From Tissierellia bacterium (lineage in GTDB: Bacteria > Bacillota > Clostridia > Tissierellales > Tepidimicrobiaceae): a stretch of DNA of 41,117 nucleotides. Where the stretch lies: positions 1-41,117 of the forward strand of contig DUMS01000066.1 of the NCBI GenBank assembly GCA_012839745.1, read 5' to 3'. The position numbers and the translations under genes are program-made. Each line of letters starts with the position of its first letter. The first letter of the stretch is position 1. Below, in pieces: positions 34,126 to 41,117 of this stretch. Under the pieces are notes generated by a model. That model saw nothing but the letters and a program-made list of their open reading frames with translations. It was not told the origin of the DNA and made no database searches.

Positions 34126-36966
34126 TTAATGGATTTGATAAGTTATCTCGCCACCGTTTACTATGAACTCTATGGAATTCATGTATTTTAGCTCCTCAAT
34201 GCTGTTGACAGGCTTGTTATTAAGCTGGATGTACCTTATTCCATCCTTTATCTCCACTTTTGTTTCACTTCCGGGGAATACTACCCAGACAGTTTTTCCC
34301 TTTTCATAGGATTCCACCAGAGTATTGTGAAGAAGCTCTGCTTCCATAGGGTCCTTGAATCCAGCCTGTCCAAATATTGGGGTATTTAAAAACAGAATTA
34401 TATGGTCCTTATCTTCAGCATTTAATCCATCCTTAAGCCATATCCACTGCTGAGGGTTGGTAGGCCTTAAACCTCCTCTGATGCTGCTTGCATCTATTAT
34501 GAGCAGGTTTTTATGTTTATGGCTTATATATGGGTATCCAATATTTATGGTGTTATTTGAGCCTATATTCTTATTAATCTCCATATCCTTCTTGCCTATT
34601 ACAAGGCCTAAATCATAGCCTTTAGTCATTTCATTGAGCTTATTGCCTATGGCTGATTTTATGCTTTCATTCAGTTCCTTTGATACTTCAGGAAGCCTTG
34701 TTACCACTATAGACAGCCCTGATTCAGATTTTACTGATTTTACGTTTTTCTCATCTACAACCTGAGTTGCCTTTGGTGCTGTTTTTTCGTCATATTTAGG
34801 TGGATAATGGGCTTTTAACCCATCTATGAGTATTTCTCCCGAGTACTTCCTTTCAATATCAATTTCCACAACGTATATTCTCTCCAATGTTATTGGATAT
34901 GTTACCTCACTTGGTATCGGGGTTTCAACCTGCTGCCAGTCCTTGAAATCTATAAATCTTCTAAAGCTTAAATTATAGCTATTGCCCTTGGCATCTACAA
35001 TTTTTGCCCTTAGCCATGCACCGTTTCCATCGCCCTTTACCCAAAGGGACAGCTTGTTTGGAGTTCCATTAAGGGGTAGTCCAATTTTTCCGTTTGACAG
35101 GAACCTTACATAAAATGCACGGCTTACTTCTCCTTCAGTAAAGTCATATTTTACACTGAGGCTGTTTTTTCCTTCCTTACCCTCATTTTTCAAAGCTATG
35201 CTTCCCTTAACGAAGTATGGATATACTACTGTATTGAATCTATTTATATCCTCAAACCCTTCTATAAGGGTTCCTTCATCGCTTCCTATTGAAACCAGTA
35301 TGCTGTTTACAGCCTTTCCTGCCTTAAGTACTACTGCACCTGAGCCCATGTTTCCATTGCTATAGAATATGCCATTTTCAACATTCCCTATATTTCCTGA
35401 TACTGTCCATTCTATATCCTCATTGTATATGGCTGCCTTATGCCCATTCTTATCCAATCCGTATATGTTTCCTATGGTTTTTTTGCCGTATGGATGCAGG
35501 TGGAATTTTGAAACAGGCAGTACAAGGCTTTCAACTTCGTCAAATACCCTTATTTCTATGGAGGCCTTTAAGCCTTGATAGTTGGCCTGTATAACTCCCT
35601 TGCCTGGGGACAGGGCTTTAAAGCTGTTTCCATTTATTTCTCCCTTGATGCCAATGGCAGTCAGTTCCACTTTGCTTTCATCAATGTCAATGGGGTTGTG
35701 ATGCTGGTCATATCCCTTTACAGTGAATTTCCTTGTGGTATTTGGGAACATGTTGCTTTCATCAGTTTCAATCTCAATATAGGAAAGCTCACCTTTGGGC
35801 GCATTGGTAAATACTCCAACTCCATTTACCACTTTTCGCTCCGTACCTTCAGAAGGCTTGTTTACCACTTCTGAAAGCTGCTTATCCAGCGGCCTTATTG
35901 CCATAGTAGTGGAGCCGCCTCCATCCAGGTTTATGGCATTATAGGCACCAAGGCTCTTTAATATCTCTCCAAATACCTCCTGGGTTACCCCTACATAGGA
36001 AATATCCCTGCCGTCAATGGTTGCAAGTATCAGTTCCTTTCCATCCTTGGAGATTCCAATTCCTGTACGTGGCTGATTTCCTGCTATATTGATATTTGTA
36101 TTAGTAACTTTTCCATCCTTTAATATTATGCTTCCTCCGCCTATGGCAAATTTGATGTTCTCCAGGTTTGGAGTGGTGCCTAATTCCAGTTTAACCCTAT
36201 CTCCAACCTTGAAGTTTTCAAGTAAAGGCTCCTTTCTGCTTCCCCTTACGCATATTACATATCCGTTTTCCGGAATGCTTACAGCTTCCTTTCCTATTCG
36301 TATTTCCTTTACTACATCGTCTACAACTACCATTTCCACCATTTCTCCATGGGTTGGGTCGTTGTACTTATTGCCAAAGGATTTGCTTCCCCAGTTTTTG
36401 TTTAACAGTGTTACCATGTTCATATCTGCAGTCTTGTTTATAAGGCTTATATTTACGCTTTTTCCGGATTCAAGGGAAGTAATCTTCATGCTTCTGTCAA
36501 AGAAGGCTATATCCGCATTGTTGTAAATGTCCAAATAGAAAGTAGGCAAAGCATAGGCTCTTTCTATTGGAGATGATATTATCTCTCCATTTTCTATAAA
36601 TGTTCCCATAGGATGGGGTATAGGGTTGTAGTTGAAAAAGTCGCCGTTTATACCTGCCACAGCATTGCTCCTTGTAACCAGATCGCTTACAGCCTGTCTG
36701 TTTGACAGGCCCTTGTCGCTGAAAAGCCCTTTTATTTCAGCATATTCATTTGTCAGATCAACCCTAATAAGGTTTATGTTCCACCAGCCCTGTGAAGTAA
36801 ACTTCTTTATGTTTTCGTATTTTATGCCAGAGCCTATGTATCTTGAGTGGCTTGTTTCATATATGACATAGGGCATGTCCACTGCCAGAACAGCTGCCGG
36901 GATTGCTGATGCAATGAGAACAAGCAGTACGAAGCTTAATAGGATTTTCCTCAATGATGTCTTCAA
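34126..36966 (-). CDS. secreted phosphodiester glycosidase (NAGPA-domain) multidomain protein
   Basis: This 946-aa exported protein is read on the minus strand. An N-terminal signal peptide (about 1-28) ends near AVLAVD. The phosphodiester glycosidase domain (about 75-390) carries GINGDFFNYNP, RTGIGISKDGKEL and NLDGGGSTTMAIRP. A bacterial Ig-like region (about 395-500) and a jelly-roll carbohydrate-binding-like domain (about 570-720) follow. The last 220 residues resemble a calcineurin-type phosphoesterase fold, but the metal-binding GNH and HxH motifs are not seen. The start is TTG at 36966-36964 behind GAGGTGG. Related proteins act on cell-envelope glycans; the exact substrate is unknown. 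It is monocistronic and convergent with the flagellar genes. Confidence 0.8.
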   Translation of the reverse strand: MKTSLRKILLSFVLLVLIASAIPAAVLAVDMPYVIYETSHSRYIGSGIKYENIKKFTSQGWWNINLIRVDLTNEYAEIKGLFSDKGLSNRQAVSDLVTRSNAVAGINGDFFNYNPIPHPMGTFIENGEIISSPIERAYALPTFYLDIYNNADIAFFDRSMKITSLESGKSVNISLINKTADMNMVTLLNKNWGSKSFGNKYNDPTHGEMVEMVVVDDVVKEIRIGKEAVSIPENGYVICVRGSRKEPLLENFKVGDRVKLELGTTPNLENIKFAIGGGSIILKDGKVTNTNINIAGNQPRTGIGISKDGKELILATIDGRDISYVGVTQEVFGEILKSLGAYNAINLDGGGSTTMAIRPLDKQLSEVVNKPSEGTERKVVNGVGVFTNAPKGELSYIEIETDESNMFPNTTRKFTVKGYDQHHNPIDIDESKVELTAIGIKGEINGNSFKALSPGKGVIQANYQGLKASIEIRVFDEVESLVLPVSKFHLHPYGKKTIGNIYGLDKNGHKAAIYNEDIEWTVSGNIGNVENGIFYSNGNMGSGAVVLKAGKAVNSILVSIGSDEGTLIEGFEDINRFNTVVYPYFVKGSIALKNEGKEGKNSLSVKYDFTEGEVSRAFYVRFLSNGKIGLPLNGTPNKLSLWVKGDGNGAWLRAKIVDAKGNSYNLSFRRFIDFKDWQQVETPIPSEVTYPITLERIYVVEIDIERKYSGEILIDGLKAHYPPKYDEKTAPKATQVVDEKNVKSVKSESGLSIVVTRLPEVSKELNESIKSAIGNKLNEMTKGYDLGLVIGKKDMEINKNIGSNNTINIGYPYISHKHKNLLIIDASSIRGGLRPTNPQQWIWLKDGLNAEDKDHIILFLNTPIFGQAGFKDPMEAELLHNTLVESYEKGKTVWVVFPGSETKVEIKDGIRYIQLNNKPVNSIEELKYMNSIEFIVNGGEITYQIH

Positions 36967-37122
36967 ATATAACCACCTCGCCTAAAAATAACTAGTAAGT
37001 GCCATTTGCCTTCAAAAAAGTGTCCATACCTCCCTTCCAGAATCATCTATAATTTCCATTGACAAGTCTATTATATAATTTAAATGTATCAATAGGGTTA
37101 CAATAATATTACAAACCAAAAA

Positions 37123-37159
37123 CAAATAAGACAGGGGGACGGTTCTTCTGTCTTATTTG
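37123..37159. repeat. small palindromic repeat, copy 1
   Basis: CAAATAAGACAG (37123-37134) and CTGTCTTATTTG (37148-37159) form a perfect 12-bp stem around a loop containing GGGACGGTTCT. The same loop and arm sequence recurs after metK. This element type is scattered through many clostridial genomes. Confidence 0.75.
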
Positions 37160-37163
37160 GGCA

Positions 37164-37196
37164 TAAAAAAAGAAGGATTGAACTTCAATCCTTCTT
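37164..37196 (-). terminator. tRNA-Pro terminator
   Basis: A 12-bp stem (37170-37181 and 37185-37196) with a 3-nt loop is followed, on the minus strand, by a run of T residues. It lies 4 nt past the tRNA. Confidence 0.85.
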
Positions 37197-37200
37197 AATG

Positions 37201-37277
<77 letters not shown>

Positions 37278-37305
37278 ATATTTCTTTCTTGCTGAACACT
37301 TTTAT

Positions 37306-37334
37306 AGTATACGATATATGAGTTATATTTGCAA
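37306..37334 (-). promoter_or_regulatory. sigma-A promoter of tRNA-Pro
   Basis: On the minus strand TTGCAA (37334-37329), a 17-nt spacer and TATACT (37311-37306) lie about 28 nt upstream of the tRNA. Confidence 0.7.
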
Positions 37335-37455
37335 CATATAAAATTAGGCGGAATATGTCGGATATAAACCAATTATTTAATATACGTTTATATTTCTAGT
37401 GATTTCTCACAAAATCGAAGTAATTCTATTTTTTTATAAATAATGCAATACATAT

Positions 37456-37484
37456 TTGACTAATATATCCCATTATGCTACAAT
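37456..37484 (+). promoter_or_regulatory. sigma-A promoter of the S-box riboswitch and metK
   Basis: TTGACT (37456-37461), a 17-nt spacer and TACAAT (37479-37484) place the transcript start a short way upstream of the riboswitch. Between the tRNA promoter (37334) and this promoter I see nothing else. Confidence 0.8.
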
Positions 37485-37515
37485 ATATAAGGTAAATTGA
37501 ATATAAATCTTGATG

Positions 37516-37654
37516 CCTTATCAAGAGTGGTGGAGGGAATGGGCCCAGTGAAACCCGGCAACCTGTTTAATACAAGGTGCTAAGTCCCACAGAACGTTGA
37601 TTCTGAAAGATGAGGTTCAATTGTGCAGCCTTTTCCTTTTGGAAGAGGTTTTTT
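37516..37654 (+). ncRNA. SAM-I (S-box) riboswitch with terminator, controlling metK
   Basis: The conserved core is present: TCAAGAGTGGTGGAGGGA, the GTGAAACCCGGCAACC block, AAGGTGCTAAGTCCCACAG, and a closing P1 helix of CCTTATC (37516-37522) with GATGAGG (37609-37615). A terminator stem follows (37629-37636 and 37641-37648) with a T-run to 37654. High SAM should favour the terminator and lower metK expression, which is feedback by the enzyme's own product. Confidence 0.95.
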
Positions 37655-37718
37655 ATTATAAACGGGTGAGATTTAGTCAAGAATAAATAAAGTAACAAAC
37701 GATAGAGGAGGGTTTTTA

Positions 37719-38903
37719 ATGAAGCGATGGCTGTTTACATCAGAATCAGTTACAGAAGGGCATCCTGACAAGGTATGCGATGCCATTTCAGATGCCATAC
37801 TTGATGAGATACTGGAAAAGGACCCCGATGCCAGAGTAGCTTGTGAAACTGCTGTTACAACAGGGCTGGTGCTGGTAATTGGAGAGATAACAACAAAATG
37901 CTATGTGGATATTCCTAAGGTTGTAAGAAGGACTGTAGAGGAAATAGGATATACAAGGGCAAAATACGGATTTGATGCAGATACCTGTGCTGTAATTACA
38001 TCCATCAATGAGCAGTCACCTGACATAGCCCTGGGAGTGAATGAAGCCCTGGAGCATAAGGAAGGAAAAGTTGATGAGCTTGACAGAGTAGGTGCCGGAG
38101 ACCAGGGCATGATGTTTGGGTTTGCATGCAATGAAACCAAAGAATTGATGCCACTGCCCATATCATTGGCCCATAAGCTTGCAAAGCGCCTGGCAGATGT
38201 GAGGAAGAACGGCACTTTGGACTATTTAAGGCCAGATGGGAAGACTCAGGTTACAGTGGAATATATTGACGGAAAGCCTGTAAGGATTGAGAATATAGTA
38301 GTTTCTACACAGCACAGCCCCGATGTGGACCTTGCCACAATAAAGAGGGACATAATGGAAAATGTAATCATGAAAGTAGTTCCTCACAATATGATTGACC
38401 ACGATACCAAATACTATATAAACCCAACTGGCAGATTTGTAATTGGAGGACCAATGGGGGACTCAGGCCTTACAGGAAGGAAGATAATCGTAGATACATA
38501 CGGAGGATATGCAAGGCATGGAGGAGGAGCCTTCTCAGGAAAGGATCCAACAAAGGTAGACAGGTCAGCCAGCTATGCAGCCAGATATGTGGCTAAAAAC
38601 ATTGTTGCAGCAGGGCTGGCAGACAAATGTGAAATAGGAATAGCCTATGCCATAGGGGTCGCAAGGCCTTTATCCCTGTATGTGGATACATTTGGCACCG
38701 GAAAGATACCAAATGAGAAAATAGAGGAGCTGGTGCGCAGGCATTTTGACCTGAGGCCTGCAGCAATTATAAGGGACCTGGACCTGAAGAGGCCAATATA
38801 CAGGCAGACAGCAGCCTATGGCCATTTTGGAAGAGAGGACCTGGACCTGCCATGGGAGAGAACTGACAAGGCAGAAATACTGAGAAAGGAAGCATTTGAA
38901 TAA
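37719..38903 (+). CDS. metK: S-adenosylmethionine synthetase (MetK)
   Basis: This 394-aa enzyme makes SAM from methionine and ATP. Conserved motifs are visible: [35 protein letters not shown], the [16 protein letters not shown] phosphate loop and [10 protein letters not shown] at the end. GAGGAGGG precedes the ATG. The gene is monocistronic, controlled by the S-box leader. Its stop codon lies inside the left arm of the second palindromic repeat. Confidence 0.98.
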   Translation: MKRWLFTSESVTEGHPDKVCDAISDAILDEILEKDPDARVACETAVTTGLVLVIGEITTKCYVDIPKVVRRTVEEIGYTRAKYGFDADTCAVITSINEQSPDIALGVNEALEHKEGKVDELDRVGAGDQGMMFGFACNETKELMPLPISLAHKLAKRLADVRKNGTLDYLRPDGKTQVTVEYIDGKPVRIENIVVSTQHSPDVDLATIKRDIMENVIMKVVPHNMIDHDTKYYINPTGRFVIGGPMGDSGLTGRKIIVDTYGGYARHGGGAFSGKDPTKVDRSASYAARYVAKNIVAAGLADKCEIGIAYAIGVARPLSLYVDTFGTGKIPNEKIEELVRRHFDLRPAAIIRDLDLKRPIYRQTAAYGHFGREDLDLPWERTDKAEILRKEAFE

Positions 38904-38944
38904 GACAGAGGGACGAGACAGAGGGACGGTTCTGTTGTCTTATT
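38899..38944. repeat. small palindromic repeat, copy 2 (overlaps the metK stop)
   Basis: AATAAGACA (38899-38907) pairs with TGTCTTATT (38936-38944). The interior repeats GACAGAGGGAC and contains GGGACGGTTCTGT, like copy 1. An inner ACAGA/TCTGT stem is also possible. The metK TAA (38901-38903) is part of the left arm. Confidence 0.72.
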
Positions 38945-38955
38945 TCAGAAGGCGG

Positions 38956-38998
38956 TGCATGGTTTCTATGCTATAGAAGCCATGCATTCTAGTTTTTT
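38956..38998 (+). terminator. metK terminator
   Basis: A 14-bp stem with one G-U wobble (38956-38969 and 38973-38986) and a 3-nt loop is followed by TTCTAGTTTTTT. Confidence 0.85.
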
Positions 38999-39108
38999 GT
39001 ACAATAATCTTCCAAAGCAGCGGAAAATGTCACGGAAAAATGAACCAAAAATACATTCATAATATATGGAAAATTCAATAAAATAGTTATATTCAGTAAA
39101 AAATTATA

Positions 39109-39125
39109 TTGGCATATTTGTTGCA
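39109..39125 (+). promoter_or_regulatory. sigma-54 (-24/-12) promoter of the second D-aminoacylase operon
   Basis: TTGGCATATTTGTTGCA has GG and GC separated by exactly 10 nt and matches the consensus at all but two positions. No TGTA-N10-TACA element lies in the 110 nt upstream, so a different activator is likely. Confidence 0.72.
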
Positions 39126-39182
39126 TTAATTAAAAATAGAATTAATAGCTTTTCAAAAGATATAAGCAGAACAGGAGGTGAT

Positions 39183-39374
39183 ATGGTGACAAACTTTATA
39201 TTTGACGGATGCAATACTGTCGAGCTTGCAAAAAAATATGGCACACTTTTATATATCGTGTCTGAAGACTTTATAGTAGATAGATGCAGAGAAATTAGAG
39301 AAGATTTCTTGAACAAGTATGACAATACAATGGCTGTTATAATGAGGATACTATGCAAGGAGGTGAAAGCTTGA
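39183..39374 (+). pseudogene. truncated N-terminus of a LysA/ornithine decarboxylase-like PLP enzyme
   Basis: This 63-codon ORF has a good AGGAGG ribosome site. Residues 1-50 resemble the very start of diaminopimelate decarboxylase-type proteins (TVELAKKYGTLLYIVSEDF, then CREIREDFLNKYDNTMAV). The PLP-lysine strand that normally follows at once is missing, and the reading frame instead runs into the ribosome site of the next gene. An internal deletion is the simplest reading. It may still be translated and could couple translation to the deacylase gene, whose TTG overlaps its stop. Confidence 0.6.
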
Positions 39375-40729
39375 GAAGGACTGTCATCAATAATGGATAT
39401 GTTATAGACCCGGCTAATAAAATTGCCTCGAATTTAAACATAGCAATTGATGATGGCAAGATTACGGAAATTTCAAGCAAAGCTTTAGAAGGGGATACAG
39501 TTATAGATGCTGAAGGATTAATAGTTACGCCTGGATTTATCGACTGTCATATGCATGAGGACCCATATAATGCAGAGAAAGACAGATTTGAAATAAGCAT
39601 ATTTGATTGTATGCTCAGAATGGGAGTTACTACAGCTATAGGAGGCAATTGTGGTATTGGTCCGGAAAATATTTATCAGTATATTGAGGCTGTTAATACA
39701 GAAGGAATACCAATTAATCTGGGATTGCTTCTACCACATGGAATATTGAGAAAGTTAGAAAATGTAAATGACAAATATAAAAATGCAGATTCCATTAAGA
39801 TAAAAAGCATGAAAAAAAAGGCTGAAGAGCTTCTTGAAATGGGATTGTTAGGATTATCATTTGGCATCAGATATATTCCTGGATTAAGCAAAGAAGAGCT
39901 TATGGAAATTTCTTCAATATGTAAAAAAGACAATAAAATCATATCTGCTCACATAAGGGATGATGCTGCCAATGTAATAGAAGCTGCAGAGGAGTTTATC
40001 AGCATTGGCAGAGAATTAGGAATACCCATACAGATTTCCCATATAGGAAGCATGGCTGCATATGGGCAGATGGATGAGTTTCTGTCTTTTGTAGACTGTT
40101 ATTGTTCACATGGAATTGATATTGCAATGGACTGCTATCCTTATAGTGCATTTAGCACTAAAATAGGAGAAACCACTTATGATGATGGATTTCTGATTAG
40201 GTACAATACAAGGTACGAAAGCATTGAGATTTGTGAAGGCAAATACAAAGGTCAAAGGTGTACAAAAGAAATATTTAAAGAATTAAGGGAAAAAGCACCG
40301 GATACCCTGACTGTAGCCTATGTTATGAGAGAGGATGAAGTAGATAGAGCAATTGCACATCCAAATGTATTTATAGCAAGTGATGGCATACTCAATCATA
40401 ATCAGGGGCATCCAAGAGCTGCAGGAACTTTTCCAAGAGTAATACACGAATATGTAAAGAATAAAAAAATAATTACCTTGTATCAGGCCATTGAAAAGAT
40501 GACGGTACTTCCTGCCAAAAGATTTGGTATAAACAAAGGGACGCTGAGCATTGGAGCTGATGCGGATATTACAATATTTGATTACAACACAATTAAGGAT
40601 AATGCCACTTTTGATAATCCAGTGCTTCCACCGGATGGAATCAAATATGTAATTATAAACGGGAAAATAGCACTGGAAAACAATATTATCAGAAATCACA
40701 ACCTGGGTAGATTTATAGCAAAATCATGA
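39371..40729 (+). CDS. N-acyl-D-amino-acid deacylase (D-aminoacylase), copy 2
   Basis: This 452-aa amidohydrolase shares the full D-aminoacylase metal pattern: HMHED, GGNCG with bridging Cys, SAHIR, QISHIG and ASDGIL. It aligns along its whole length with the protein at 8177, including MLRMGVTTA and QGHPRAAGTFPRV, so the two are paralogs. The start is TTG at 39371 behind GGAGGTG; the in-frame ATG at 39353 would overlap the ribosome site. It is expressed from a sigma-54 promoter, unlike copy 1, and is followed by a beta-lactamase-like gene 16 nt on. Confidence 0.87.
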   Translation: MRRTVINNGYVIDPANKIASNLNIAIDDGKITEISSKALEGDTVIDAEGLIVTPGFIDCHMHEDPYNAEKDRFEISIFDCMLRMGVTTAIGGNCGIGPENIYQYIEAVNTEGIPINLGLLLPHGILRKLENVNDKYKNADSIKIKSMKKKAEELLEMGLLGLSFGIRYIPGLSKEELMEISSICKKDNKIISAHIRDDAANVIEAAEEFISIGRELGIPIQISHIGSMAAYGQMDEFLSFVDCYCSHGIDIAMDCYPYSAFSTKIGETTYDDGFLIRYNTRYESIEICEGKYKGQRCTKEIFKELREKAPDTLTVAYVMREDEVDRAIAHPNVFIASDGILNHNQGHPRAAGTFPRVIHEYVKNKKIITLYQAIEKMTVLPAKRFGINKGTLSIGADADITIFDYNTIKDNATFDNPVLPPDGIKYVIINGKIALENNIIRNHNLGRFIAKS

Positions 40730-40745
40730 ATATGGAGGTGATTAT

Positions 40746-41117
40746 ATGCTAAAGAACAGACTGGAATTACTATTAAAAGATGTTCCCGGGAAAGCAGGCT
40801 TTTATTATAAAAACCTAAAAACAGGAGAAACCATAGGATTTAATGAAAATGAACCCTTTATTGCCGCAAGCGTCATAAAGATACCTATTCTCATTGAAGT
40901 GTTAAGGCAAATTGAAGAAGGGAAACTTAAAGAAGATGATTTAGTGGAGGTTAAAGAGCAGGATAAGATGCCTTCCTGTGGAGCATTAACTTACATGCAT
41001 GACGGACTAAAGGTAACAGTAAAAGACCTCTATACCCTTATGATAATACACAGTGATAATACTGCTACCAACATGCTAATTAAAATTGCCGGAATTGACA
41101 ATATAAACAACACAACA
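40746..41117 (+). CDS. class A beta-lactamase-like serine hydrolase (partial, cut by window edge)
   Basis: The first 124 codons are present. The active-site SVIK (Ser42, Lys45) follows NEPFIAA, and the second motif SDN (Ser103-Asp104-Asn105) lies in HSDNTATNMLI. These define the serine beta-lactamase/D-peptidase fold. No signal peptide is seen, so the protein may be cytoplasmic and act on D-amino-acid peptides or esters instead of antibiotics. That would fit its place in an operon with a D-aminoacylase. The ribosome site is GGAGGTG. The omega loop and KTG motif lie outside the window. Confidence 0.8.
   Translation, partial: MLKNRLELLLKDVPGKAGFYYKNLKTGETIGFNENEPFIAASVIKIPILIEVLRQIEEGKLKEDDLVEVKEQDKMPSCGALTYMHDGLKVTVKDLYTLMIIHSDNTATNMLIKIAGIDNINNTT

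Noticed and set aside
36990-37060. 11-codon leader peptide upstream of the minus-strand glycosidase gene
   Set aside because: The ATG is only about 2 nt from the GGGAGG, and the frame is too short to support.
38999-39108. TGTA-N10-TACA enhancer for the third -24/-12 promoter
   Set aside because: A TGTACA and some direct-repeat-like CGGAAAA stretches are present, but none fits the 18-bp pattern.

Overview
The window looks like part of the chromosome of a low-GC, endospore-forming, flagellated, amino-acid-fermenting anaerobe of the class Clostridia (Tissierellales or Peptostreptococcales type; I cannot name a genus). The reasons are the sporulation genes spoIID, spoIIQ and spoIIID, flagellar rod genes, a sodium-type F-ATPase c subunit, an ornithine-racemase-like gene, strong AGGAGG ribosome sites, ATA/AGA-rich codon use and an S-box riboswitch in front of metK. 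No phage, transposase, integrase or CRISPR array was seen.

Region 1 (134-9553) is a seven-gene plus-strand catabolic cluster: a RocB-like M20 hydrolase, an IclR regulator with a palindromic operator at its promoter, a YfcC-family carrier, a YgeY-type M20 hydrolase, an acetyl-CoA hydrolase/CoA-transferase, an ornithine-racemase-like PLP enzyme and an N-acyl-D-amino-acid deacylase. Together they suggest import, deacylation and racemisation of an ornithine-like or N-acylated amino acid, with its acyl group ending as a CoA ester. A 47-nt near-perfect palindrome closes the cluster.

Region 2 (9779-11945) holds tagO/wecA and wecB/mnaA, which make the lipid-linked GlcNAc and UDP-ManNAc precursors of wall glycopolymers.

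Region 3 (11957-18868) is an ato-like regulon: a PAS-containing sigma-54 activator, a short-chain fatty acid transporter (atoE), a thiolase and a two-subunit acetoacetate/butyrate-type CoA transferase. Its two large intergenic regions share one architecture: three copies of an 18-bp TGTA-N10-TACA element, a -24/-12 promoter about 90 bp downstream of the last copy, a sigma-A promoter, and a 20-bp palindrome over the -10 box. That palindrome recurs at the CoA-transferase promoter. I regard this as the most interesting system in the window.

Region 4 (18950-25923) is the complete ATP synthase operon (atpZ-like, atpI, B, E, F, H, A, G, D, C). The c subunit carries the sodium-binding residues. Region 5 (26057-33945) follows gene order known from Bacillus: ywmB, murA, spoIID, spoIIQ, spoIIID, mbl, two flagellar rod genes and a FlgJ-like rod-binding gene, with good sigma-E and sigma-F promoter candidates. 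A 26-codon hydrophobic ORF whose ribosome site lies in a hairpin comes next, followed by a convergent secreted phosphodiester-glycosidase protein.

Region 6 (37123-41117) contains tRNA-Pro, an S-box riboswitch with metK flanked by two copies of a small palindromic repeat, and a third -24/-12 promoter. That promoter leads into a truncated lysA-like remnant, a second N-acyl-D-amino-acid deacylase (a paralog of the one at 8177) and a class A beta-lactamase-like gene cut by the window edge.
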